Source: Neostapfia colusana (taxonomy: Eukaryota > Streptophyta > Magnoliopsida > Poales > Poaceae). From it: a stretch of DNA of 64,000 nt. Made by a program: the position numbers and the translations under genes. Below, in pieces: positions 21,281 to 33,907 of the stretch. How positions within the stretch are numbered: the stretch's first letter is position 1; each line of letters opens with the position of its first letter. The DNA lies in NCBI GenBank assembly GCA_030760725.1, contig JASWHV010000005.1, positions 88,604,622 through 88,668,621 on the forward strand, given 5' to 3'. The notes under the pieces were generated by a model. The model saw nothing but the letters and a program-made list of their open reading frames with translations, made no database searches and was not told the origin of the DNA.

Positions 21281-23490
21281 GGAGGGCATCGATGTAGATC
21301 CTAGTAAGATTATCCAAGTATAGAAATGGGAGTCACCGAAGTCAGTACATGAAATCCGTAGCCTCCTCGGTTTAGCGGGTTATTACCGGAGGTTCATTCC
21401 GGGTTTCTCTAAGATCGCTAAACCGATGACGGAATTATTAAAAAAGAATACCAGATTTATGTGGGGTACTGCGTGTGAACAAGCTTTCAAGACTTTAGTG
21501 AAGCATCTCACAACAGCCCCAGTTCTTGCTCAGCCGGATACGACAAAGCCATTCGACGTTTATTGCGATGCATCTGGCATTGGTCTTGGCTGCGTGCTGA
21601 TGCAAGAAAGACGAGTGGTCGCTTATGGATCTCGTCAACTCAGAAATCACGAGCAGCATTATCCAACTCATGATCTTGAGTTAGCTGCCGTGGTCCTTGC
21701 CTTGAAGATGTGGAGGCATTACTTACTCGGAAATCTTGTACACCTCTACACCGACCACAAGAGCTTGAAGTACATATTCACTCAAAAAGAATTGAACATG
21801 AGGCAACGAAGATGGCTAGAGCTCATTAAAGACTATGAACTTGAGATTCATTATCATCCAGGAAAGGCGAATGTGGTCGCCGATGCGCTCAGTCGTAAGG
21901 CGCATATCCATCACCTAACTATTGCTGAAATGGATGATGAAGAACCAAGCCTCCGTGTCATCCTGTATGGAGCTCTCTATAATCTCGCTCTCATTCCTAC
22001 CATCCGAGAGGAGATCATTGAAGCTCAACGAAAAGACAAGGGTATGTTTCACATACGGCAAAGGATAGACAATGGAGAAATAAAGTGCTTCCGGAAGGAC
22101 GATGAAGGTACGTTGTGGTTAAACGACCGGATTGTAGTACCCAGGGATATGGGACTACGGAAGAAAATTTTGGATGAAGCTCATTTGTCAAAGTTTTCCA
22201 TTCATCCGGGCAGTAATAAAATGTACCAAGACCTCCGGAAGAAGTTTTGATGGACACGTATGAAACGTAAAGTTGCAAAGTACGTTTCAGAATGTGATAC
22301 GTGTCGAAGAGTCAAGGCCGACCATATGAAAAAGTCAGGCTTGTTGCAACCACTGCAAGTACCGGCATGGAAGTGGGAAGACTTGAGTATGGACTTCATC
22401 GTTGGGTTGCCGATGACCTCCCACAACCATGATTCGATTTGGGTAATCGTTGATCGGTTAACCAAATCAGCACATTTCATCCCTGTGCATACAAGGTATA
22501 ACGCAAAGCAGTATGCAGAGCTGTACATAGCACGGATCTTGTGCTTACATGGAGTTCCCCGCACCATTGTGTCCGATAGAGGATCACTGTTTGTAGCCCG
22601 TTTCTGGGAGCAGCTACACACATCCTTGGGGACAAAGTTGATTAGAAGCTCTGCGTATCACCCTCAAACCGATGGGCAAACTGAGAGGGTGAATCAAATA
22701 CTGGAAGATATGCTAAGAGCATCTGCCGTCCACCATGGTAAGAGCTGGGATGATCACTTACCGCTGGCGGAGTTCTCATACAACAACATATATCAAATGA
22801 GCATCAAAGTGGCACCATATGAAGCTCTATACGGTCGGAAGTGCCGTACGCCATTGAACTGGTGTGAGTCCGGTGAACGAGTAACGTTCGGGGTTGATCT
22901 TGTCAATGAAGCCGAAGCGAGGGTTCGGGTAATACAATAGAACCTCAAAGCTGCCCAATCTCGTCAAAAGAGCTACGCGGATCAGAGGCGTTGACCGCTG
23001 CATTTCAACGTCGGAGAGCATGTGTATCTTCGTGTGTCTCCGATGAAGGGGATTCATCGGTTCGGTGTCAAGGGGAAACTTGCTCCCTGATTCATTGGTC
23101 TATTTGCCATAACGGAGAAGTGCGGAACTGTAGCCTACCGGCTGGAACTACCAGCAAGCCTTGCCGGTATTCACGACATATTTCACGTGTCCCAGCTGCG
23201 GAAGTGTCTCAAGTTTACCGCTGCCATCCGCACCGAAGACATCAACGAGTTGAAGCCGGATCTCATCTATGTCGAGCAACCTATACAGATTATCGACGAA
23301 AGGACCCGGATCACCCGAAACCGAACTTTGAGGTTTTACAAAGTCCTGTGGAGTAATCATACCCCAGAAGAGGCGACGTGGGAAACCGAAGATTACATCC
23401 ACAAGAACTATCCGGAGCTTTTGTCATCAACTTGTAATTACCTCCCGTCTCGTTCTTCTTTTGAATCTCGGGATGAGATTCCTTTTTAAG
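21281..23490 (+). pseudogene. pol: Truncated pol of a first tandem copy of element B
   Basis: Homology to the pol of element B starts abruptly at GGAGGGCATCG, corresponding to about 31686 in the second copy. It runs through the RT thumb, RNase H (VYCDASGIGLGCVLMQ, YTDHKSLKY), the integrase finger (CDTCRRVK), the integrase core (VSDRG near 22573, HPQTDGQTERVNQ near 22665) and the chromodomain (SNHTPEEATWE near 23355). One frame is kept throughout but is interrupted by TAG at 21321, TGA at 22248, TAG at 22938, TGA at 22992 and TGA at 23088. Protease, gag and most of RT are absent. It is followed directly by a polypurine tract and an LTR, so it is the 3' end of a separate element copy. Confidence 0.88.
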
Positions 23491-23500
23491 GGGGGAGAAA
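23485..23500 (+). other. Polypurine tract before the first LTR of element B
   Basis: TTTAAGGGGGGAGAAA immediately precedes TGTAAAGGTCCC. The same tract occurs at 33892-33907 before the second LTR. Its presence left of the first LTR shows that the LTR also served as the 3' LTR of an upstream copy. Confidence 0.85.
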
Positions 23501-26500
23501 TGTAAAGGTCCCAAAAATGTGAATACAAAGAAACACTTGTTTGCAAAAGTTTGTTTCATATGGGTGAAATTTGGGACTTGTTAAAACTTTTCCACATGTG
23601 ATAACCCACATGAGGGCTTTATTCACACAAGTTCAAAAGTTTGTTGGAAAACTTGGAACCCAAGAGGGGTATAAAACCAAGGTGGGAAGTTCCCATATGT
23701 GTGAGAAAACTAATCAGATTTGGAACAAACTTGTTCAACTCAAAATTCAAATGAGAGCAACACTATGACTTTCAAAAACTGTTGTGCTACAAATCTCATT
23801 TGCAGCAGCCAAATTAAGAATCAGATTTCATATTTGAATTCCTTGAGTCCAAATTAGGGGGTGTGCAAAGTTTCATGACTTATGAAAATGATTTGCAACC
23901 CATTTTCCAAAATGGACTACAAATAACAAAGAATTCAAATGCATATTTGAATTTGGATGAAACTTGCCCAATTGTCCAAATGCCTCTCAGATTTAAACTC
24001 CCACAATTTAAGTCCATCATATTCAAACTTTGGGAGATATTTTGGAGGGGGATAAGGAGGGACTGAGCTGTGGGACCCACATGTCAGTGAGGGGACTGAA
24101 TATTGCAAAAGATCTTCAGTACACGGTCTCTGTTTGTTCTCTCCCACGCGAAGCAACGGCAGAACCGACTCTCTCCGGGCGACACCGAGGCTCAGCCGAC
24201 GCCTCCACCTCCTGGTGATTTTCATCACGCTGGAAGAGCTGCTGGACGCCTATACCCTCTCCCGTGCTCCCGTTCGCCTTATCACCGAGGACCCGGCGTT
24301 GTTCCCTTCTCCTCGCGCGAGAAACAGAACCGAGCGGCCGACGATCGAGCAAATCGATCGGCCATTACCTAGCTCGCATGCGAGCCTCGACCGAGCGGCC
24401 AAACCACACCACGGACCCTCCCATGACCTCCTCGCGCCATCACCAAAGGAGTGTGTGCCTTCTACACCGAGTTAACACAGTTTCGGCGGCGGCCGTCACA
24501 CAACCGAGAGAAGGCGCTCTCGTGGACAGCCTCCTCCAGAGCGTGTCACGACCAAGCAAGGCCACCATGGGACACGCGAGATCTTCCTGCATCTTCCGTC
24601 CGAAGCACAGAGCTTGTCCTTGCGTCTTGACGACGAATTTCACGATTTCCCTTCGGCCGGCTCAAACCGAGGTGCGGGTAAGAGTCTGTTAAATTCTGGC
24701 GCTATGATTGTTTAGAGCACTGCAAATTTCACTCACATGAAGTAGCCTTGCTTAGCAACAACTTCCCTTTTGGAACCTAGCTATAAACACACTCTGCACG
24801 ACGTATGTTCGATCTTTCTAACGGCGGTTTTGGTAGAAACCGTCGGACACTCGATGAATACTAGGTAGGAGTCATTCCCGAGCCCATGTGCGGCCATGCC
24901 TAGCTTTGCCAACCTCCACTGGTGCTGTATAGCCTTTCCAGGGAGCTTTTGGTGGGTTAAAGCATCAGGGCGACGTTGCCGGACTCCCTCAGAGCCGCTG
25001 CACCGGTGCGGGATGGATTAGGGGCTTCGCCGGTCCATAGAACTCATTCCATCGTGTTCCTAGGGTTAAATAAGGGCCTGGTGGCGAGTAACAGCTCGGA
25101 AGTTGGCCGGAGCGACGAAAACCGGCGAACTCCGGCGAGCCCGGCGGCGCAGAAATGCGGGAGCGAGAGGTTGAAGACGACATCATTGGGCCCGCCTGTC
25201 AGCTACTCGGGAGAGAGGGGCCAGATACTCTGTAGCGCTGGATCGACTGTGACAGCGTGGGAAACAACCCTGTGACCCCGTGTGGCACCCTCCCGGCAGC
25301 AGACACGTGTACCCTGGTTCCACCGTCAGTTTAAACTTTTCCCCGGATTTATTCAAATTCCAGGTTTTCCCCAAACTTTAGAAGAGAATAACTTTTGCTA
25401 GGAACCTCCAAATTTAGTGATTCAAATTGGGTTAGATTCATATTGACAAACTTTATCCAAATATGCAACCCAATTTGTATGAAAGGCTTTATTTAATTCT
25501 GTAAAATTCTTGAAAATTTTCAGCAAAAGAATTTTAGAGGGAGTTTGGTTTATCCAAAAATCCTCAAATTTAGCCAGAATATTCTTTAAGGTATTCTCAG
25601 ACTCCTGTAAAGGTTTCAGCTCATTTAGGGTTGATTTGATCAGGGTAATTCAGACGGTAAGTTGCTGTGTTCAATTGAATACAGAGACATTTTCAGAGAA
25701 TTCCCAAAACTTGTAAATTCAGTTCTGGGCAATTCTTAGCTCCAAAAATCCTAGAAAAATTCATGCAAGCTCTATGAACTATAATGGAAATTGTGGTTCA
25801 CTGAGTTTGACATGAACATGGGTGTTACCTCAGAATAAATTCTTCTTTGCTTAATTGCTTAGAAAATTGTTCTGGATAAACCACTCAATGAAAAGTGCTA
25901 TTGTTTGGTCCAGATAACTTTCTTGTGATAAGGAACTCACATGAAAATTTTCAGCTCCAATGGAGCTCTGAATCACCACTGTTATGTGTAACCTATTAAG
26001 GGGATCAACACTTAAGTGGGAGAAGCACTCAACATTTGATCATAGTGTTTAAACCCAACCAAAACCACTAGCACCAGTGTCATTTTAAATTCTTAAACAG
26101 AGTTCTAGTTTTAAAACTGTCATTAGATCTTATTAGCAAAAGCTTTTCAATTAAATACATATGCATGATCATATCGTGTAGCATCTACGTGAAGAACGTG
26201 AGAAGGACTTGAAGTGAAGATCAAGGAGGAAGGAAAGCGAGTTATCCAGCTCCAAGTGATCGTCACTAACTGATTATATCTTAGTCACCTGCAAAACAGG
26301 CAAGCCCCGGTTTGCATCTGAACAGTTTTACAAAACATTTCCATTTCTAGAGATCATAGCTTTGCATCTTGATTGCGTTAAGTCTAGTTGATATTGAAAA
26401 CCCCACTTGCATGACCAGAACTACCTAAGAGAGAAAGGGTAGAATAGCACCTCCTCGAGTGAATATGGCTACGCTAATGTTTGTAGGAAAGGTCCGGTAG

Positions 26501-27802
26501 AAGTCGAGTAGTTGGAATCTACTCGCGAGTTTAGGGCTGGTTTACTCGGAGCAGGTCCAAAATAGAAAAGATGAGGAAAGTTCACACATAGAAATGGAGA
26601 CCGGGCAGGGAGGTTTAGATGCAGCAGGTTGGGGACCGTGCGTGCATAGCCCTGTCTGTGTTGGTTACGGCCCGTCCATGCTTGGCCCTGTTGGACAAGT
26701 TTGAGTTGTGTACCGGGCGCATACTGGCTATATGGGACCCTGGAAACCGATGTACCTTGGGAGATCCATAGTGGAACTTTTCCAACTGCCTTAGGCTTTC
26801 GGCGTCAGGGTAGCAGGAGGTAACTCGCTTAAGAACATACCACTGCGGGTATGTACCTTGAGGGAGCTTGCGTACTCGGTGCAGTTGGACTGCATCCAAT
26901 GTAGAAGATCTTGGGAAAGGTGGCCGCGTACAACGTCAGTCGAGGTTGCTGCCGGCAACTCGGAGTACGGGTGTACGTGTCGTGTAGTCCGGGCGTGTAC
27001 TGATTCGAATCACCGTCACTCGCGGTTATATGAGCATACTTGCCCACTGCGTCTTGACGTAGTAACAACTGGAACTGGTTATCTTTGAACTTGATAAGAC
27101 TGTGATATAACTTGTATTGCAACCATGATTGAATTAGAGATAGGCTCATTAAACTTTACTTTCGCCTTGTGCCAGGAGCATCGCAACAAAGCGTTTCTTG
27201 TTTGATTGTGGAGTTGCGATGTTGTTCAGTTCAAGGTCTGTACAATGAGGCTTAAAATTTGAAAGTTAAGGATCAACTTTAGGCGAGTCCTTTACGCAAA
27301 TCTAGCTATCCTAATTGTAAACCGCCGTGCATGTAGAGTTTCTTGTTTAGGAGAGACGGATCAGTCTTGCTGAGCCTATGTGCTCACGCTTGCTATATAA
27401 GTGGTTTTGCAGGTTAACATCGATGCTAAGAAGAAGGTTGTCTGGTGAGACTCGGAGATTTCCTAGTCATGTAACACATGGAGAACCCAGCCGCTGCTGT
27501 TGTCTTCGTGTTGCTAGCGAGAGTAGTCTGCGGTCTGGACTTCATCTCGAGTGCTCTTAGTTATTCGACGTGAGTTGTTATAGACTTCCGCTGTAGCTAT
27601 TTGATATAAATTATTTACAAAGAAAAACTTGTAAGCTTCCGCTACTGTTTTATGTAATACATTGCTCCTTGTATGTGTGTTGTTGGGTGCCGCACAACAC
27701 GGCACCACCCAATGCGATTTCCGGGCGAGTGGCCAGTCTCAGAACTGTGACAAGTGGTATCATTAGCTGAGCCCTGTCTCAGTCGGTACCTGGCCTGTCT
27801 TA
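23501..27802 (+). repeat. First (middle) LTR of element B, about 4.30 kb
   Basis: It starts TGTAAAGGTCCC after the polypurine tract and ends GGCCTGTCTTA, two bases before the PBS. The last dinucleotide is TA where the other LTR has CA. It shares essentially its whole length with 33908-38211. The small ORFs inside occur in both copies but match no known domain. Near the end it contains an old PBS-like sequence at 27755. Confidence 0.88.
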
Positions 27803-27804
27803 GC

Positions 27805-27817
27805 TGGTATCAGAGCC
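27805..27817 (+). other. Primer-binding site of element B
   Basis: TGGTATCAGAGCC lies two bases after the LTR end and is complementary to the 3' end of initiator tRNA-Met. Confidence 0.88.
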
Positions 27818-29343
27818 GCATTGGTAATAGCGCACGGAATAAGGATCGTATTACGACAAAAATTTAGGTTACGGTGAGGATACGGTACTAGGCTCACATA
27901 AGGATTACTATTATCTTATTATGAAGGTGGTAAACTAACTTATTTGTTATGTCAGAAAATCGTGCATCTCGGGACGAGTTATGTCTTGGGGGGTGCACGT
28001 AAGCGCTGTCCACCAGTGCGCACAAGCTGAAGGCTGGAGCCCCACGGGTGGCAGGTAACCCGACCCGCTTTGGTATCCTCTACGACTCTTCATGTCGTTT
28101 GGGGTACTCGAACAACGCCCTTTCCTGGCGTGCTACGGGCAAGTTTGGGAAATCCCGTCACGTGGTTAGTAACGTGAACACGTAGCTCAAGGCGTGTTTG
28201 GCTTGAGAACACCTGTGCGAGTGAGGACGGACGGGTGTAAGAACTGTATGGATACCGGGTTCGGTGTGCAGCCGGACCTGACGATTGAGTGTGACTTATG
28301 TAGGATTAATCATGAAAACGTAGTACGAATAGAACACGTTTGCGAGTGACCGTTTAGTGCCACCTAAGATACGAATATGCCGGTATAATCCGGTTAGAAT
28401 TTTCTTTTGGTGAGGCTACGTAGTACCGACATGCTTCTTACGGTGCATCGACGTCCTACTAAACTTTATAACTCCTTTCCTTTGAAGAAAAGACTCATGA
28501 ACTAACTTTCAACTAAAAATGGAAGTTTGAAAAAAATATTAGTCATTGATCTCTTAGTTTGAGCTAAGATTCAATTGAGAGAAGGACTAGGCTTCAAAGA
28601 TTTCAAAAACAGAGTGCTCTGTTTTCGGCAGGAATTCTTGCTGGATTTTAACAGAGCATAACTCTCAGTAGATTGACCCAATCAAGGTGTATGATACAGT
28701 TATGGAAAGATTTTCAAGTGGTCTACAACTTGTTTGTAGAGCTCCAGAGCAAAATCACACTCTAAATGGGTAGAAAGTTCAGAGGAAGGTAAACTGTCCA
28801 GAACCAGGACAGCAGCAAAAACCTCTCTGGACCTTTCTGTTTTTAAGCCATAACCTTCTGTAGAAAAATCCTTAAGAAGCATATGATACACCGATGGAAA
28901 GGTTATGAATTGTGCCACATTTTTGTAGTTCAAAGTTTGTTTAGATTCTTATTGTATTTACATATACAACTGTGATAAAATCAGCCACGCACAAAGGAGG
29001 TGCTGGCAATTTTTATCCAGGAATTCTGTCAATTTTGGAAAATCATAACTTTTAATACGGAGATGATCTGGAGGCATATGAGTACTCGTTGGAAAGATAC
29101 TTAAGTTAACTTAAACTTTGGTATTCGACTTGAGTTATGAAAATTCTCTTAACTATATCAAAAGCTGAAGATTGTGCATAAAGGTCTGTTCTGTACAGAT
29201 AGGCTGGATAGCTATGCCTACTAAGGAGTTGTGTAAACTTGAATTTGTTACTGCTTTCATAAAGTTTTGACATATTCATGTTTTCATTAGTCTCACATAC
29301 TGCTGAGTTCTTGTTTAACTCTTCTCAACTATATTTTTGCAGT
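27818..29343 (+). other. Untranslated leader of element B with ~195-bp periodic repeats
   Basis: No coding frame is supported over about 1.5 kb. Degenerate repeats start at CATAACT/C at 28657, 28849 and 29044 (spacing 192 and 195). Each is followed 40-50 bases later by an ATGGAAAG or TTGGAAAG block. The leader ends with a pyrimidine-rich stretch and TTTTTGCAG just before the gag ATG, an acceptor-like sequence. Confidence 0.65.
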
Positions 29344-30921
29344 ATGGTTCGTACTCGCTCTAGGAGTAGGGCCGGGAGTTCTCGCCGAGGCGGTGATGCT
29401 TCTATTCCACCGTCGAAACCACCATCCACGGGATGGATGGATCTTATGACTCGAGTCGTCGAGTATAATAAAGAGAACGCTAGGCTACTCCAAGAAGTAA
29501 AGCAAGAACACACACGCTTACTCCAAGATTTGGTACATCAAGGCGTACTCCAGAACACGCAACAAGTCGTTCCACCTCGGAACGCTTATCTGGATTTCTT
29601 GGCGACTCAACCACCAATCTTTACTGAGGCCACTGAACCTGTGAAAGCAGATCAATGGCTTCGTGTCATGGAGTCAAAATTCAGAGTATTCGAGTGTGAT
29701 GAAGTGCAGAAGACAAAGTTCACCGCTCAGCAACTCCATGGAGCCGCCGGAAACTGGTGGGTGGATCATCTTGCCACCATTCCGGATGATCATCAAGTAA
29801 CATGGAGTGAGTTCTGTGAAGCCTTTCATACTCGTCACATACCACTAGGTATTGTCAAGGCAAAGCGGGAGGAATTTTTGGGCTTAAAGCAAAGGGACAT
29901 GAGTGTCCTCGAGTATGTCCGAAGGTTTAACCTTTTGGCCCAATATGCTCCCGAATATGTGGCGAAAGAAGAGGCATGGTGTGACCTATTCCTCTACGGT
30001 CTGAGTGCCATATTACAGGAGAAGTTGGCCGTACACAATAACGGCAGTTACACCGACATGGTAGATGCGGCTTTCATCCAAGAGAAGCCGACACTTGAGT
30101 GGCAAGCTGAGAAGAGAAAGATGAGTGAGATCGAGCAGGCTAGCACAAGTTATGTGCCTCAAAAGTACCGTCTGGTGTATCGAACGCCACCCGGTGAAAG
30201 ATGGAGGCCACCTGTACGATCAACTCCTCAGAGATTGATTACTGGTCAAATTCAACAACTTGCACCACCTCCACAGCCGCAGCATCAGACGGTGGTTTGT
30301 GCTCCATCGCTGCAGCCATGTGTACCTAGCATCCAACCGGAAGTCAACGAGGAACCGGAGAGACATCCGTGTTTCACTTGTAGGCTTATGGGCCATTATG
30401 CTAGACATTGTCCGGAGGGAACGAGAGGCTGCGGGTCATCATATTTACAACTATATGACCCGTACCTCAATCTGCAGATAGGAGGGCAGATAAGGGGCAA
30501 CATTCACTATACTGTGATTGATGATGTTCCGGAAGGAGAAGCCGCTTTAGCAGGGATCTTTTCTCTGAATCAGCTACCGGTTTTGATTCTCTTTGATTCC
30601 TGTGCCACACACAACTTCATTAGTCAATCTTTTGTGGCTCAACATCAGCTCCGAACAGTTTATACAAAGAGGCAATACCTCATATCTTCGCCCGGGGGCA
30701 GCAGTGCCGCAAGTGAGGTTGTCTCCCGAGCACCTCTTTGTTTGGGGGGTAAAATATACCCTACGACTCTCATTATCCTTGAGGGTCTGAAGATCGACAT
30801 CATTTTGGGGATGTCGTGGTTGATTTACCACCAGGCGGTTCTTAACATCAGCTCTAGGACCGTTGACCTCAACTCCCCACAGCACGGTCTTCATATATTA
30901 ATTCTGGGCGCCAGATGGTAA
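29344..30921 (+). pseudogene. gag: Gag-protease of element B, protease active site altered, terminated by TAA
   Basis: The start is taken at the ATG at 29344 (MVRTRSRSRAGSS), which aligns with the gag start of element C; the open frame itself extends 22 codons further upstream. It contains a Retrotrans_gag region (WLRVMESKFRVFECDEVQ, WWVDHL), a CCHC-type knuckle (CFTCRLMGHYARHC) and an aspartic protease region. In the protease the catalytic Asp-Ser-Gly has become Asp-Ser-Cys (FDSCATHNF), which should impair activity. The frame stops at TAA 30919-30921, before RT. In element C the same frame continues into RT, so this is a nonsense break within what was one gag-pol ORF of about 1500 codons. 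Confidence 0.85.
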
Positions 30922-33896
30922 CAGATTGCAACAGTAAACCACACGGAAGCTGTTAAGATAGAGGACATTCCGGTGGTACGTGAGTATCCGGATGTATTTC
31001 CCCATGATTTACCGGGCATGCCGCCCGAGCGAGACGTTGAGTTCAAGATTGAACTCATACCGGGAACAACACCGATATCACGAAGGCCGTACAAGATGGC
31101 ACCCAATGAACTGGCAGAATTAAAGACACAACTGAATGACCTAATGAGCAAGGGCTTTATACGACCGAGTTCGTCACCTTGGGGTTGTTCAGCATTGTTT
31201 GTCAAGAAGAAGGACGGAACACTATGGCTTTGTGTTGATTATCGTCCTTTGAACGCCGTTACCATCAAGAACAAGTATCCACTACCTCGCATTGATATGC
31301 TCTTCGATCAATTAGTGGGTGCGAAGGTATTTTCGAAGATGGATCTTCGGTCCGGATATCATCAGATTAAAATCTGGGCAGAAGATATTCCGAAGACGGC
31401 ATTCTCAATGAGATACGGGCTGTATGAGTATCTCGTTATGTCTTTTGGTTTGACCAACGCCCCGGCACACTTTATGTACCTGATGAATTCAGTGTTCATG
31501 CCAGAGTTGGATAAATTCGTCGTTGTCTTCATCGACGATATCTTGGTGTACTCCAAGTCATAGGAAGAACATGCTGAACATCTGCATATTGTGCTACAAA
31601 GATTGCGAGATCATCAGCTCTATGCAAAATTCAGCAACTGCGAATTCTGGATTAAGAGGGTACCTTTTCTCGGACACATCATTTCAGCGGAGGGCATCGC
31701 TGTAGATCCGAGTAAGATTATCCAAGTACAGAAATGGGAGTCACCAAAGTCAGTACATGAAATCCGTAGCTTCCTCGGTTTAGCGGGTTATTACCGGAGG
31801 TTCATTCTGGGTTTCTCTAAGATTGCTAAACCGATGACAGAATTATTAAAGAAGAATACCAGATTTGTGTGGGGTACCACGTGTGAACAAGCTTTCAAGA
31901 CTTTAGTGAAGCATCTGACAACAGCCCCAGTTCTTGCTCAGCCGGATACGACAAAACCATTCGACGTTTATTGCGATGCATCTGGCATTGGTCTTGGCTG
32001 CGTGCTGATGCAAGAAAGACGAGTGGTCGCTTATGGATCTCGTCAACTCAGAAATCACGAGCAGCATTATCCAACTCATGATCTTGAGTTAGCTGCCGTG
32101 GTCCTTGCCTTGAAGATGTGGAGGCATTACTTGCTCAGAAATCTTGTACACCTCTACACCGACCACAAGAGCTTGAAGTACATCTTCACTCAAAAAGAAT
32201 TGAACATGAGGCAACGAAGATGGCTAGAGCTCATTAAATACTATGAACTTGATATTCATTATCATCCAGGAAAGGCGAATGTGGTCGTCGATGCGCTCAG
32301 TCATAAGGAGCATATCCATCACCTAACTATTGCTGAAATGGATGATGAAGAACCAAGCCTCCGTGTCATCCCGAATGGACCTCTCTATAATCTCGCTCTC
32401 ATTCCTACCATCCGAGAGGAGATCATTGAAGCTCAACGAAAAGACAAGGGTATGTTTCACATACGGCAAAGGATAGACAACGGAGAAATGAAGTGCTTCC
32501 GGAAGAGCGATGAAGGTATGTTGTGGTTCAACGACCAAATTGTAGTACCCAGGGATATGGGACTACGGAAGAAAATTTTGGATGAAGCTCATTTGTCAAA
32601 GTTTTCATTCATCCGGGCAGTAATAAAATGTACCAAGACCTCCGGAAGAAGTTTTGGTGGACACGTATGAAACATGAAGTTGCAAAGTACGTTTCAGAAT
32701 GTGATACGTGTCGAAGAGTCAAGGCCGACCATATGAAGAAGTCAGGCTTGTTGCAACCACTGCAAGTACCGGCATGGAAGTGGGAAGACTTGAGTATGGA
32801 CTTCATCGTCGGGTTGCCGATGACCTCCCACAACCATGATTCGATTTGGGTAATCTTTGATCGGTTAACCAAATCAGCACATTTCATCCCTGTGCATACA
32901 AGGTATAACGCAAAGCAGTATGCAGAGCTGTACATAGCATGGATCTTGTGCTTACATGGAGTTCCCCGCACCATTGTGTCTGATAGAGGATCGCTGTTCG
33001 TAGCCCGTTTCTGGGAGCAGCTACACGCATCCTTGGGGACAAAGTTGATTAGAAGCTCTGCGTATCACCCTCAAACCGATGGGCAAACTGAGAGGGTGAA
33101 TCAAATACTGGAACATATGCTAAGAGCATGTGCCATCCACCACGGTAAGAGCTGGGATGATCACTTACCGCTGGTTGAGTTCTCGTACAACAACGGATAT
33201 CAAACGAGCATCAAAATGGCACCATATGAAGCTCTATACGGTCGGAAGTGCCGTACGCCATTGAACTGGTGTGAGTCCGGTGAACGAGTAACGTTCGAGG
33301 TTGATCTTGTCAATGAAGCCGAAGAGAGGGTTCGGGTAATACAAGAGAACCTCAAAGCTGCCCAATCTCGTCAAAGGAGCTACGCGGATCAGAGGCGTCG
33401 ACCGCTGCATTTCGATGTCAGAGAGCACGTGTATCTTCGTGTGTCTCTGATGAAGGGGATTCATCGGTTCGGTGTCAAGGGGAAACTTGCTCCTCGATTC
33501 ATTGGTCCATTTGCCATAACGGAGAAGTGCAGAACTGTAGCCTACCGGCTGGAACTACCGGCAAGCCTTGCCGGTATTCACGACATATTTCATGTGTCCC
33601 AGCTGCGGAAGTGTCTCAAGTTTACCGCTGCCATCCGCACTGAAGACATCGACGAGTTGAAGCCGGATCTCACCTATGTCGAGCAACCTATACAGATTAT
33701 CGACAAAAGGACCCGGATCACCCGAAACTGGACTTTGAGGTTTTACAAAGTCCTGTGGAGTAATCATACCCCAGAAGAGGCGACGGGGGAAACCGAAGAT
33801 TACATCCACAAGAACTATCCGGAGCTTTTGTCATCAACTTGTAATTACCTCCCGTCTCGTTCTTTTTTTGAATCTCGGGACGAGATTCTTTTTTAA
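30922..33896 (+). pseudogene. pol: Pol of element B: RT-RNase H-integrase-chromodomain, broken
   Basis: It continues in the gag frame after the TAA. RT spans about 30970-31690 with FVVVFIDDILVY near 31515, interrupted by TAG at 31561-31563. RNase H follows (VYCDASGIGLG near 31970, YTDHKSLKY near 32155). One base is missing near 32606 relative to the truncated copy (TTTTCATTC against TTTTCCATTC), shifting the frame within the integrase zinc finger. Integrase continues in the new frame with CDTCRRVK, VSDRGSLF near 32980, HPQTDGQTERVNQ near 33070 and a chromodomain (SNHTPEEATGE near 33765), ending at TAA 33894. The chromodomain has a Gly where the other copies have Trp after EEAT. Confidence 0.88.
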
Positions 33897-33907
33897 GGGG
33901 GGAGAAA
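33892..33907 (+). other. Polypurine tract of element B
   Basis: TTTAAGGGGGGAGAAA directly before the 3' LTR at 33908. Confidence 0.85.

Noticed and set aside
20182..21323. Long open frames of 150-240 codons on both strands
   Set aside because: They come from CCG/GCC-rich low-complexity sequence that is open in nearly all frames. The products are Ala/Pro/Arg-rich without domains, and one runs across a chimeric junction.
27805..27817. tRNA-Met gene suggested by TGGTATCAGAGCC
   Set aside because: It is a primer-binding site next to an LTR; there is no cloverleaf-forming sequence around it.
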